DNA of 14,662 nucleotides from Deinococcus sp. Leaf326 (lineage in GTDB: Bacteria > Deinococcota > Deinococci > Deinococcales > Deinococcaceae). Each line of letters opens with the position of its first letter. Position 1 is the stretch's first letter. The notes below the pieces were generated by a model, which was not told where the DNA came from, did not search any database, and saw only the letters and a program-made list of their open reading frames with translations. A program made the translations under genes and the position numbers. Location of the stretch: NCBI RefSeq assembly GCF_001424185.1, contig NZ_LMOM01000027.1:24047-38708 (forward strand), read 5' to 3'. Below are positions 1 to 8,363 of the stretch, piece by piece.

Positions 1-146
1 TGGAGGAGGTCGATCTGGCGGGCTTTGGCGTCGTCGAAGATGGGTCGGAGGCGACTGCGGATTTGGTTGGGGGCTTGGCCGAGGTCAAGGTGGGTGGTGA
101 GGTAATGGAGATTGTAGGAGCCGATGGCCTCGCGGAGGAGTTCCAT
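1..146 (-). CDS. 5' part of an unrecognised gene, running off the left edge
   Basis: The minus strand reads open from an ATG at 146 to the window edge, giving 48 codons beginning MELLREAIGSYN and ending DAKARQIDLL. The third codon positions are strongly C/G, as in the neighbouring genes, which supports real coding. The start is favoured because a TATACT box at 153-158 ends six bases before the ATG and no Shine-Dalgarno is present, the arrangement of a leaderless gene. The fragment is predicted to be largely helical and soluble, with no signal peptide. I do not recognise the family. It is separated from virD4 by 203 bases and an inverted repeat, so it is probably a separate transcription unit. 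The rest of the gene lies outside the window. Confidence 0.6.
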   Translation of the reverse strand, partial: MELLREAIGSYNLHYLTTHLDLGQAPNQIRSRLRPIFDDAKARQIDLL

Positions 147-152
147 AGGGTC

Positions 153-158
153 AGTATA
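153..158 (-). promoter_or_regulatory. -10 box of a likely leaderless promoter
   Basis: The minus strand carries TATACT, close to the TATAAT consensus, followed by six bases and then the ATG at 146. That spacing puts the transcription start on or next to the A of the ATG. There is no Shine-Dalgarno in between, so a leaderless mRNA is expected; such mRNAs are common in Deinococcus. No convincing -35 box is seen at 16-18 bases upstream. Confidence 0.55.
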
Positions 159-304
159 TTTGGTAAGCCAATTTAGATTGAGGTAACTACTAAGGGCTTT
201 TCCCCGCTCTCTCTGGTGTTTTTTTCCCCAAGCCTATGCCAAGGCAGGAGCGTGGGGAGATCCCTGATAAAAGTGACGTGGGGTTAAAAATCTTCACAGG
301 ACGG

Positions 305-342
305 GGAATTTTCAGTCCTAGGTAAATGTATCTGAAAATTCC
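305..342 (-). terminator. 11-bp perfect inverted repeat just downstream of virD4
   Basis: The arms at 305-315 and 332-342 are perfectly complementary (GGAATTTTCAG / CTGAAAATTCC) with a 16-base spacer. The repeat begins eight bases after the virD4 stop, the right place for a terminator of the long minus-strand block. It is AT-rich and the nearest T-run (TTTTT) comes only about 14 bases later, so it is not a textbook intrinsic terminator. It could instead be a protein binding site or an end of a small mobile element. Confidence 0.45.
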
Positions 343-349
343 TTCTTCT

Positions 350-3004
350 CTAGAGCTCACTTTGCCCGTCCTCAACCCGCTTGATCTCTCCATCCATCGC
401 CTCCACTTCATCGTGGATCCACCCAGGTGTCTCGGGAACCTTATGAGGGGCTTTGAAGGGCAAAGGCGCCTGCTGCTGGTCCACAGTGGGCGCTGCTGCC
501 TTGCCGTCCCCTTCCTCCTGATCGTCGTCCTCGTCCTCCGCCTGGGCAAGGAGATCCAGGAAGGCTTCGGGGTCTTTCAGATCAATCAACACGAAGCGCA
601 CCGTACCCACCCGCCGAAAGAGCACCCTGGGTGCCTTCCCAAACAACTCTCGACATACCAGACGCCGGATCCAGACCTCGCCCTCTTCAATCTTCAAGAT
701 GGCCTGAGCCTCACGACGACTCTCCTCAGGAACACTGGCACGAGCCTCCGTACCTTCCACCAGCTCTTTGTTTGTTTCCAACCAATATTCCAGAACACCA
801 AACGTCGCACGTCTCTCTAGGCGTCCCCGCACTTCATCGTCCAGAACATCTAAACCACTCGACGTAATTCTGATCTGATCACTAGTTGGTTTTGCCGTCC
901 AACCCCGCATGTAATTGCCTTCAATAAACGCTTTCGGCAAATGCTCCGGCTCGAGATCAGTGATATTCAGATACAACCGGCGCTCAGGCCCCGAAAACCT
1001 CATGGGGACATTTGCTTCCAGACAGAGCAACAGCCACTCCTGAAATACCTTCCCTTTCTGCGTCAGTTCGATCTCATCTTCGGCTCGGCCTTGTGCCGTC
1101 CCCAAGGCCCCGGAACGTACCAACTCCTGAGTGTAGTCCCCCATGTCCAACCGTTCTGGATTACACAACTGGTACAACATGAACAACCCATTTTTAATCC
1201 CTCCTGGGATGTCATCTCCATCTAGAAACTCGTCCTCAATCGCTGGCATGAACACCCGCACTGGGTTCACCCCACGCCCTTTCACGATGGCCTCCATCGG
1301 CCGGAAGTGCGGGAACTGCTCCGGCGGCAACAGCGGCACCGCCACCTTCCGGTAGCTCACGCCCTGCCGGGTCGTCTCGTCCATCGAGCTGCCCAGGAAC
1401 GCCCGCCGCGAGTCCGTCTCCGAGATGTCGTACACGGTCGTCATCCCCAGGTACTTCGAGAAGATTTCCCGCTCCTCGTCCTCGACCGCCAGGGGGAAGA
1501 AGATCTTGCGCCCGATCACGTTCGTCGTCAGCGCCTGCGAGTAATCCGTCCCGTACACCACCGCGAGCTGCTTGAGGTTCTGTACCCCAATGTGGTGGGA
1601 CACGTTGTAGCTTCGCAGTACCCCGAGGGACCGCATCATGTACGGCAGCTGCCCGAAGGACGGAAACTCGTCCATGACATAGGCCACGTGCTTCCTCAGT
1701 CGGCCTCCCTGGAACTCGGCTTCCCGCTGCAGCTGCTTGTCGATGTAACGCTTGGTGAGTTGCAAGAGCACCACGCCGTCGCCTTCCATCATGTATTCCT
1801 GCTGAATGCCGACGTAGATCATGGTCGTCACGCCCCGGAAGGCCGCCCGGATATCCATGTTCTCGCCTTCTTTGCTCGTCGTCGCACGGGCCACCTTGGG
1901 ATTGAAGAAAATACGTAGTGCGTTTTTAATCCCCTGCAGCACCGCAGCAACCTCTTGCTTTCCTTGCCCAAAAACGCCTTTAAGATTTTGAACGACTTCG
2001 CCCTTTTTATTAATTTTTGTCTCTTTATCAAACCAATTCTGCATTTCTTCAGGCGTGTATTGGGCCATCAACAGAAGCTGCCCAAAGCTCGGGTCATCAC
2101 TCCGGGCCACCCACAGCAGGAACGCCGCCAGCACCCCACGGTCGCGGTCCCGGTAGTGCTTGCCGGGTTCGGCGCCGTACTCCGGCGGGGGCATGATCGT
2201 CGTCGCCATGCTCAACGCCGACGCGTAATCCTCCACCGAATCCAGTAGGGGCAGGCGCTGCGTGTTGTCCGAGAAGGGCGTGAACATCATCACGCGCTTC
2301 CCCGCCTTCTTCCAGTAGCCCACCATGTCGAAGAACCCCGAGTCCGTCTGCGGGTACTTCAAGTCGAACACGATGACGTGGAACCCCAGGTGCGCTGCCA
2401 GCATCAGCAGCGGCCGGAAGTACCCACGCGTCTTGCCAGCGCCTACCCCGCCAAGGATTAACACGTTCTCGGCCAGGGCCTCCATTCGGACGTACAAGGG
2501 AATGGTGTTGCGGTAGTTGATTTCCCCCGTCCGCTCGACACTCATCAGGTGCCCCAGGTACCCGTGTAGGCGATTCGTCGCCCGCTTAGGGTCATCGCCC
2601 ATGTACTGCTTGAGGCCCTTATCTCCAGACTGAGCCCACCAGGCCGTCCCTGGGTCGCGCACCGCGAACGTCCGCGGCTTGGACTTCAGGGCATACACGA
2701 CCAACCCGAGACCCGGCGCAATCCAGGTGAGGTGCGGGAAGATCTCTAGCACCCCCTTCTGGAGCACGCCACTACACGCATTGGAGATCAGGCACTGCGC
2801 CAGGAGACCGAGCGAGTCCTGCGCCCCCATCGCCCGGCCCCACCCCTTCGCCAGCATGAGGTCGAGGATCGTACTGCTGGAGGTGACCAGCCCCCAGAGG
2901 GGTACGGTCAAGGTCAGGAGAAAAAGGAACAGCCAGCCGATCGGCACCTGCCGGGTGCCGTTGGCCTGTCCTACACTGCCCGCAATCGGGGGAGACTTCG
3001 TCAT
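350..3004 (-). CDS. virD4: VirD4/TraG-like type IV coupling protein, long form
   Basis: This is the inner-membrane ATPase that brings DNA (or protein) substrate to a type IV secretion channel. Two hydrophobic segments lie at about residues 22-42 and 88-107, the usual N-terminal membrane anchor. The Walker A motif GGVGAGKT is at 185-192 and the Walker B motif VMDEFPSFG has its Asp-Glu at 445-446, both typical of the TraG/VirD4 family. At 884 residues it is well beyond the usual 600-700. The extra length is a C-terminal extension from about residue 590, containing a possible winged-helix stretch near 710-735, an acidic run (AEDEDDDQEE) and a Pro/Gln-rich tail. The ATG at 3004 is preceded by AAAGGA 10 bases upstream. 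It is the last gene of the minus-strand block, 58 bases after the VirB6-like gene. Base composition is uneven: 1981-2040 has only 17 G/C in 60 bases. Confidence 0.92.
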   Translation of the reverse strand: MTKSPPIAGSVGQANGTRQVPIGWLFLFLLTLTVPLWGLVTSSSTILDLMLAKGWGRAMGAQDSLGLLAQCLISNACSGVLQKGVLEIFPHLTWIAPGLGLVVYALKSKPRTFAVRDPGTAWWAQSGDKGLKQYMGDDPKRATNRLHGYLGHLMSVERTGEINYRNTIPLYVRMEALAENVLILGGVGAGKTRGYFRPLLMLAAHLGFHVIVFDLKYPQTDSGFFDMVGYWKKAGKRVMMFTPFSDNTQRLPLLDSVEDYASALSMATTIMPPPEYGAEPGKHYRDRDRGVLAAFLLWVARSDDPSFGQLLLMAQYTPEEMQNWFDKETKINKKGEVVQNLKGVFGQGKQEVAAVLQGIKNALRIFFNPKVARATTSKEGENMDIRAAFRGVTTMIYVGIQQEYMMEGDGVVLLQLTKRYIDKQLQREAEFQGGRLRKHVAYVMDEFPSFGQLPYMMRSLGVLRSYNVSHHIGVQNLKQLAVVYGTDYSQALTTNVIGRKIFFPLAVEDEEREIFSKYLGMTTVYDISETDSRRAFLGSSMDETTRQGVSYRKVAVPLLPPEQFPHFRPMEAIVKGRGVNPVRVFMPAIEDEFLDGDDIPGGIKNGLFMLYQLCNPERLDMGDYTQELVRSGALGTAQGRAEDEIELTQKGKVFQEWLLLCLEANVPMRFSGPERRLYLNITDLEPEHLPKAFIEGNYMRGWTAKPTSDQIRITSSGLDVLDDEVRGRLERRATFGVLEYWLETNKELVEGTEARASVPEESRREAQAILKIEEGEVWIRRLVCRELFGKAPRVLFRRVGTVRFVLIDLKDPEAFLDLLAQAEDEDDDQEEGDGKAAAPTVDQQQAPLPFKAPHKVPETPGWIHDEVEAMDGEIKRVEDGQSEL

Positions 3005-3062
3005 CGCTTCTACGTCCTTTCAAGCTGGGAACAGGCTGAGCCGCCCGTCCCGCTGGTGTGCG

Positions 3063-4562
3063 TTACTTCGAGGGGGGAAGCGCTTTCGGCCCGCCGCCAC
3101 CGCTCCCACCACTGGAGGGCAGTGCACCGCCCCCACCACCCTTGTTCGTCACCTGGATCGCCCGGACCGTCACCGCCGCAGCCGGGTGGACCTGGGATGC
3201 AGCAGCAGCGATGGCTTGCCCCTTGCCTTCCTGCGTGATCATTGCCCCGCCCCCACCACTGCCACTGGACGGACTGCCGCCTCCACCCTTCCCGCCACCC
3301 GTCGAGGGCAGGCTGAGGTTGTCCTTGCCCTTCTGCCAGGCCCCGGTGGACTCGCCGCCGCCGCCGCCACCAATCACCTGCATGATCAGTGCCGGCACCC
3401 GGCGCAGCTGCGTCATCGCCACCGCAAACGCCGCCATCACCGCGAAGAACGCCAGCCCCAGGCCGATAATCATGTCTCCGCCAATCCCGAACGCGTTCAG
3501 CACAGCCGATTCCGTCGCCGTTTTCCCCTGACACACCACATCCCAGCCACACCGGTCGACCGCTGCACTCAGCGTCGTGATCTCCGACCGACCCTGGTCG
3601 ATGGTGAAATTCAGGGAGGACGACAATGTCTGAATGGGGGAGGTCAGCATCGTCTTCGTGACCAACCCCACGACGATGGGCAGCACGGCAATTGTGGCGA
3701 CACTCCCGAGCCCGAGCACCCCCATACCCGCCATGAGGTTGCTCCGCCCGAAGGACGTGATCGCCACCCCGATCGGTAACATGATCCCGATGGCCAGGAT
3801 CAGAAATCCGCTCGAGTAGATGATGATGCCGAACACTGAGAACAGCCCAATGGTCAGGTAGTACCCCACCGACGCCAGTGACCCGCCTAGGAAGGACTGC
3901 GACTCGGAGAACTGGCGCTTCTTCTCTTCGCTCACCGCGTCATACGTCGCCTGGAGGGACTCGGGCGACTCCATGGGATTCAGGGTGCGGCCGGCCTGTA
4001 GCGTGCGCTGGAGCCGCATCTCCGAGTTCACCGCCAGATACTCCAGCGTCTTGGACGCCAGCAGGTTCGTGTCCTTCAGAAAACTCGTGTTCAGCATGTT
4101 CTGCCCGATCGTCGAACTCCCGCTGTACGCCGCGCTCCACCCGGTCCGCAGCAGGTTGTATCCCTGCCAGGCCAGGCCGCCACCGCCGTAGTCCTTGATC
4201 GCCCCGAAGCACAGGCCGCACATCAGAAGGTGCATGAACAGTCTCGAACGGTTGTTGCTCGCCAGACTGTTCAACAGGGCGAGGCTCGCCGAGAGGAAGA
4301 TCAGGGCCAGCGCGAGCTTGTTGGTCATCTTGTACAGCCCAGCTCCCTGAATCGTCTTGCTCGTGTCCCGCAGCCAGCAGATCGGGTCCGGGACGAACGA
4401 CTCCAGGTTCACCCGGCTTGCCCCGGTTGCCCCTTGGGGCACCAGCGTCGTGCAGGTATCCGCGGCGGAGGCCTCCACACTCAGACTGAGGAGGCCCAGC
4501 ACGAGAAAGATGCGCCAGTGCGTCCGCACGAACCGCAGGAGGAAGCGCGGAAGGCCTCGCAT
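3063..4562 (-). CDS. VirB6/TrbL-like polytopic inner-membrane protein with Gly-rich tail
   Basis: A 499-residue exported membrane protein in the place of VirB6/TrbL, the inner-membrane channel part of type IV secretion systems. The N-terminus has a basic and then hydrophobic signal ending ASA/AD near residue 33. Further hydrophobic segments lie near 82-100, 109-125, 232-275 (two), 280-310 and 360-385, which fits a TrbL/VirB6 topology. From about residue 398 the last 102 residues are soluble and very Gly-rich, with several runs of four to six glycines, flanking a short Ala-rich segment. Its ATG overlaps the stop of the VirB5-like gene by one base (TGATG), so the two are almost certainly translationally coupled. 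The family call rests on topology, size and position; no catalytic motif exists for this family. The Gly-rich tail is not standard. Confidence 0.75.
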   Translation of the reverse strand: MRGLPRFLLRFVRTHWRIFLVLGLLSLSVEASAADTCTTLVPQGATGASRVNLESFVPDPICWLRDTSKTIQGAGLYKMTNKLALALIFLSASLALLNSLASNNRSRLFMHLLMCGLCFGAIKDYGGGGLAWQGYNLLRTGWSAAYSGSSTIGQNMLNTSFLKDTNLLASKTLEYLAVNSEMRLQRTLQAGRTLNPMESPESLQATYDAVSEEKKRQFSESQSFLGGSLASVGYYLTIGLFSVFGIIIYSSGFLILAIGIMLPIGVAITSFGRSNLMAGMGVLGLGSVATIAVLPIVVGLVTKTMLTSPIQTLSSSLNFTIDQGRSEITTLSAAVDRCGWDVVCQGKTATESAVLNAFGIGGDMIIGLGLAFFAVMAAFAVAMTQLRRVPALIMQVIGGGGGGESTGAWQKGKDNLSLPSTGGGKGGGGSPSSGSGGGGAMITQEGKGQAIAAAASQVHPAAAVTVRAIQVTNKGGGGGALPSSGGSGGGGPKALPPSK

Positions 4563-5659
4563 CAGGGCTCGCCCAGGATGCCCTGGCCCCCACGGAACGG
4601 CCCCGTGATGCTCGTGCCCACCTGCCCGGCGTACTGCGCGGCCTGCTGTTTCTGCGCCTCGCCTGCTACACGCATCTCGCTGATCATCGCCATGATCGCC
4701 TGCGCCTTCGAAATCCGCTCGGACTGCAACTCGCTCAGGATCTGCCCCAGCGTCTCGGACTGCGCGACCTGCACCTTCGTCATGTTCGCCAGCCCGGCCG
4801 TCAATGCCGCACTGTTCAACGCCTGCACCTTCAGGGACTGGAGCTGCGCAGCCGACGCGAGCTTGGTAATGTCCTCGATCTTCTTCGCTTCCGAGATGGC
4901 CTGGGCGGTCTGGCCGCTGAAGCTGATGCTGTCCGTGACCCGGTCCTGCGTCTCCTTCGTGAGGCCATTGTTTCGGGAGATCACGTCCGCGTTATCTGCA
5001 CTGCGCTGCACCTGAGCCTTACTGGCTTCGAGCGTCGTCCCCAAGTTACGGAGCGCCGTGGCCTCCGCGTCCGTCTGGGCGGACCCGATGCCCTTCAGGA
5101 TGCTGCGCTGCTGCTCCGTCAGGGCATTGATCGCCTGATTGGCGGCAGCCTGCGGGTCCGACTTCATCTGCGCCCCGGTGACATAGTGATTGGTCTTGGC
5201 CATCTGCATCAGGCTGTTGACCCCACTCGCCATGTCCGAATAGTTGCCGCTCGTGAACATGTTGCTCGTCGCGTCGTACAGCCCCTTGGCGGTCTTGACC
5301 CACTTCAGGACGTCCTGCACCTGACTCGTCAGCGGTCCGAGGTTCGCACCCCCACCCCCCATCCCGAGTAACCCCAGGAGGGGACCCACGCCTGGGATGC
5401 TGTTCAGCAGCCCGCTCAGGCCAGGAATCATGTTGACCACGTCCATGATCGGCCCCAGGCCAGCCAGGAAGTTCAGCCCCGGAATCATGCTGACCATGCT
5501 CAATAGGTTGCCCTGCCCGAGTGCGCCCAGAATGCCCTGCAATGGCCCCAGCAGGTCGCCGATCCCGTCCGCCTGGGCCGGTGGGGCGGCCAGACTGACG
5601 GCTGCCGTGGCCGCAAGAAGCAGCGTCAATGGGTAGGGTCGCCGTTTCGTGTCGTTCAT
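4562..5659 (-). CDS. VirB5/TrbJ-like exported helical protein
   Basis: I place the start at the ATG at 5659, not further upstream, because GGAGGGG sits five bases before it and a clean signal peptide follows (hydrophobic core TLLLAATAAVSLA, cleavage after AQA at residue 30). The product is 365 residues. Residues 31-105 are hydrophobic and Gly/Leu-rich, with a repeated IPG turn at 59-61, 78-80 and 88-90. The rest, about 110-350, is polar, Gln/Ala-rich and predicted helical, as in VirB5/TrbJ pilus-tip or adhesin components. The gene lies between virB4 and the virB6-like gene, where VirB5/TrbJ is normally found, and ends in a one-base overlap with the latter. Assignment is by position, export and helicity. 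The hydrophobic Gly-rich N-terminal part is not typical and may associate with a membrane or drive assembly. Confidence 0.65.
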   Translation of the reverse strand: MNDTKRRPYPLTLLLAATAAVSLAAPPAQADGIGDLLGPLQGILGALGQGNLLSMVSMIPGLNFLAGLGPIMDVVNMIPGLSGLLNSIPGVGPLLGLLGMGGGGANLGPLTSQVQDVLKWVKTAKGLYDATSNMFTSGNYSDMASGVNSLMQMAKTNHYVTGAQMKSDPQAAANQAINALTEQQRSILKGIGSAQTDAEATALRNLGTTLEASKAQVQRSADNADVISRNNGLTKETQDRVTDSISFSGQTAQAISEAKKIEDITKLASAAQLQSLKVQALNSAALTAGLANMTKVQVAQSETLGQILSELQSERISKAQAIMAMISEMRVAGEAQKQQAAQYAGQVGTSITGPFRGGQGILGEP

Positions 5660-5700
5660 ATCCCCTCCAGTGGGAGGTGCGTCTGGCGCCCTCCCCGTCT

Positions 5701-5735
5701 TCTTCCAGGGTGCACGCGGTTCTGGTTGCCACCCC
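5701..5735 (-). promoter_or_regulatory. T4SS upstream element, copy C (before the VirB5-like gene)
   Basis: On the minus strand, directly after the virB4 stop codon, the sequence reads GGGTGGCAACCAGAA, then CCGCGTG, then CACCCTGGAAGA. The GGGTG and CACCC ends can pair. It matches copies A, B, D and E. Here no start codon follows the element; the VirB5-like ATG is 42 bases further on with its own GGAGGGG ribosome binding site. Confidence 0.7.
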
Positions 5736-8363
5736 TCATGACGCCCGCCGGGCACGGGTCTTCGAGGCCAATTCCAGGATCGCTTCGCTCCGACTGCCCA
5801 TCTGCGCCGTCGCGTGCGCCCGAATGTCCTTCTCTGCCTTATCCGTCGTGACGGTCCAGAGCTTCTCGGGGGTCATCCACAGTTGGGTCACGTCGCCGAT
5901 GTGCACCCCGTCCGTCACCTTCTGCATGACGAGGTATTCCCCGTACACGCCTTTCTGAAGCCGCAACGTGCTCGCCAGCGCCAGCATGTGCTCCGGAAGC
6001 CCGGCCGACGCCTGGAGGGCCTTCATCTCGCTCTCGCCCAGCTGCGTCATGACGATCCACGCGGAGTTGTTGATCAGACCGCCCAACTTCTCGAAGTCCC
6101 GAGGTTCCTGTGAGGTCCCCACGGGGATCATCCCCATCGAGCGCCCCGTCTTGAACCACCGGTTGACCAGGGCAGCCAGCTCCGGAATACCCGCCAGGAC
6201 CCCCAGCTCCTCGAAGATCCCGATCTTGCCCCCTGGATTCCGGGCGGCCTGCTGGAAGATGAATTCCCCGACGATCAGCACGCTCAGGCTCCGCAAGACG
6301 GGGTCGCTCGTCTGAAGCATGATCTCCACGTCGAAGCTCACGCACTTGGACGTGATCTCGACGGTCGTCTCCCCGTCCAGGAAGTCCGCGAGAATTCCCC
6401 CGTTGCCCTGCACATAGGACTGGAGCAACCCGACCATGCGCGCCTTTGCCTGGGCGAAGATGGGCTTGCTCTTCAGGTCCTCACTTCCGATGCGCTGTAG
6501 GCTACTCAGGGCCTCCACAAACCCCCGTAACCGGCCTCCGATGTATACGTTCTGTGGTTCTTCTTCCCCAGGCACGACCGTCCGCCGGGACTGAAGGATG
6601 AAATACTGCTGGAGGCCTGCTTCCGCGATGACCTTCTCCTCCGGCGTATTCACGACCTCCAGGACCCGCAAGATCGCGATGATGTACGACACCTTGCTGG
6701 CCGAGGGCATCAGTTCGCCGGGGGTCGGGTCGAAAATGTTGATCCGCACCGGCCGCCCGTCGGGCAGCTTCGCGTCCGGCGCGATGGTGATGACCTGCCC
6801 GCCAAGGGAGTAGATCGCCTCGTCGTAGTCGTGCTTCGGGTCCATCACGAACGCCCGGTACCCGAGCGGCACGTGCGTCAGCAGCATGTTCATGTTCCAG
6901 ACGCTCTTGCCACCCCCCGATTGCCCGAGCACCATCACACCAAAGTTCGTCCCCCCCTGCTGAAAGTTGATTCCAGTCATCGAACCGTGCCGGTTGCGCA
7001 GAGGCATGATCGGCGAGGCCGTCCCCAGCCAGGCCGACGTCTTCGGGAAGAGGTCAGCGAGATTCATGCACTGGCACCCGATCCGGTGCCGGGTCAGGCC
7101 CGCCGAGAAGGGCATCACGTCGAAGAACGTCTTCTTGAGCTGCTCGTTCGAGACGAACGCGTGCGCCCCTGCCATCAGGCTGTAGAGACCCCGGATGCGC
7201 TCGTTCAGCTCGCGGAGGTGCTGGCGATCATGCGCGTAGTACACGGTCGTAATCCCGACCTGCCAGAAGTGATGTCCCCGGTACTCTGCATTGCTCATCG
7301 CCTCATGCGCTTTGAGGCTCTTGGCGGCTGTACTTGCTCCGGCCTGCAGCACTGAGTTGTCCCGTGAGCCATCGAGCTCGTTGATGGCCGTGTCGAGCTT
7401 GGCACGTGTCTCACCCTGCCGCAGGTGCTCGAAGTCCACCATGATGTAGTAGTGCTCGCCGACCAGGCCCAGGATGATCTGGTCGAGCATCCGTGGCTGA
7501 CTGCTCGAGGGCCGCTTCTCAATGCTGATCGCCCCGACGAGTCGGTCCCCCATCGTCAGAAAGCCCGGATTCTGGGTCCCGATCTCCGTCTCGGCCACTT
7601 GATACCGCGTCGTGTTCGCCGAGACGGTCCGGTCCGTACGCAGGCGGTCAGGGTCGATGTCGCGTAAGTCCAGCTTCCCGGTGAACATCGGCGGCTTCGC
7701 CGTGGCGAGGTTGCCGTTCAGGTACCGCCACATCAACCGCTTGACTTCCGCGTTACTCATCACGGCGGGTTGCAGGCCAATGGCGTCCAAGCGATTGAGC
7801 ATGTTCGTCCGGCGCTGCTGCACGAGTGTCATCTGCGCGCGGTACTCGTCGTAGTTCAAAGGGGAAGACTTGTGCCGCTTGGGCACGTTCACGTAACAGG
7901 TCAGGAAGTACCGGGTCGCCGTAATCTCTCCCCGGCGACGGGCGTCGTACAGGTCCTTCTGCTCCCGGCGTTCCATCTCCGCGATCAGGCGGTCCTCGCT
8001 CTTGCCCTGGTTCTGGAGGAAGTGACGAACCATGTCCTCCTGCGCGGGCAAGCTCTCCACGATAAGGCGGCCCCCCTGACCCATTTCCACCGCCTGGTTG
8101 AGCATCACGCGGATCGCTTCACTCATCGCCCGGCCGTAATTCTCACTGACCTGAATGCCTGTGGGGCAGGTCAACTCGACCCCATACCAGACCCGCTCGC
8201 CCCCGCGGAGGAACACCACACCATCATCCGGCTCCCCCCAGGGCAGCTGGGCAACCAGATTGCTGGCGATGGGTGGGGGGCGAAGATCTTCGGGCACAGC
8301 CTTCTGCCCAGCCGCTTTGCGTTTGGGCAGCAGCTTGAGCGCTTCCGTGATGGTCTCGAACAT
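5736..8363 (-). CDS. virB4: VirB4-like conjugation ATPase
   Basis: This is the large cytoplasmic ATPase that powers pilus assembly and substrate transfer in type IV secretion. The product is 875 residues, within the usual 780-900 range. The Walker A motif GQSGGGKS is at residues 480-487. The Walker B region is IGIFEELGVL, with Glu-Glu at 718-719 and a downstream NRWFKTGRSMGM...GTSQEPRDF stretch, which matches the conserved RK-x-G...TQ region of the family. Where most relatives have Asp-Glu the sequence has Phe-Glu-Glu. The start at 8363 is chosen because repeat element D ends exactly at this ATG and the family-like sequence begins soon after it; upstream in-frame ATGs at 8444 and 8468 overlap the virB3-like gene and have no ribosome binding site. 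The chosen ATG has GAAGG only one base away, too close for a normal Shine-Dalgarno, so leaderless translation is likely. Confidence 0.9.
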   Translation of the reverse strand: MFETITEALKLLPKRKAAGQKAVPEDLRPPPIASNLVAQLPWGEPDDGVVFLRGGERVWYGVELTCPTGIQVSENYGRAMSEAIRVMLNQAVEMGQGGRLIVESLPAQEDMVRHFLQNQGKSEDRLIAEMERREQKDLYDARRRGEITATRYFLTCYVNVPKRHKSSPLNYDEYRAQMTLVQQRRTNMLNRLDAIGLQPAVMSNAEVKRLMWRYLNGNLATAKPPMFTGKLDLRDIDPDRLRTDRTVSANTTRYQVAETEIGTQNPGFLTMGDRLVGAISIEKRPSSSQPRMLDQIILGLVGEHYYIMVDFEHLRQGETRAKLDTAINELDGSRDNSVLQAGASTAAKSLKAHEAMSNAEYRGHHFWQVGITTVYYAHDRQHLRELNERIRGLYSLMAGAHAFVSNEQLKKTFFDVMPFSAGLTRHRIGCQCMNLADLFPKTSAWLGTASPIMPLRNRHGSMTGINFQQGGTNFGVMVLGQSGGGKSVWNMNMLLTHVPLGYRAFVMDPKHDYDEAIYSLGGQVITIAPDAKLPDGRPVRINIFDPTPGELMPSASKVSYIIAILRVLEVVNTPEEKVIAEAGLQQYFILQSRRTVVPGEEEPQNVYIGGRLRGFVEALSSLQRIGSEDLKSKPIFAQAKARMVGLLQSYVQGNGGILADFLDGETTVEITSKCVSFDVEIMLQTSDPVLRSLSVLIVGEFIFQQAARNPGGKIGIFEELGVLAGIPELAALVNRWFKTGRSMGMIPVGTSQEPRDFEKLGGLINNSAWIVMTQLGESEMKALQASAGLPEHMLALASTLRLQKGVYGEYLVMQKVTDGVHIGDVTQLWMTPEKLWTVTTDKAEKDIRAHATAQMGSRSEAILELASKTRARRAS

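Larger units (their letters stand above)
147..349. other. intergenic region between the left-edge gene and virD4
   Basis: This 203-base gap holds no credible gene. It carries the -10 box of the left-edge gene (153-158), a nested imperfect hairpin around 227-260 (outer arms CCCCA/TGGGG, inner arms GCCT/AGGC) next to a run of seven T on the plus strand, and the perfect inverted repeat at 305-342. It is more AT-rich than the genes on either side. Confidence 0.5.

Noticed and set aside
2679..3779. 366-codon plus-strand open frame opposite virD4 and the VirB6-like gene
   Set aside because: It spans two well supported genes and their gap, and gives an Arg/His/Pro-rich product typical of antisense GC-rich sequence.
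5660..5755. N-terminal extension of the VirB5-like protein
   Set aside because: It runs through repeat element C, gives a basic Pro/Gly-rich leader with no signal peptide, and the internal ATG at 5659 has an ideal ribosome binding site and signal sequence.
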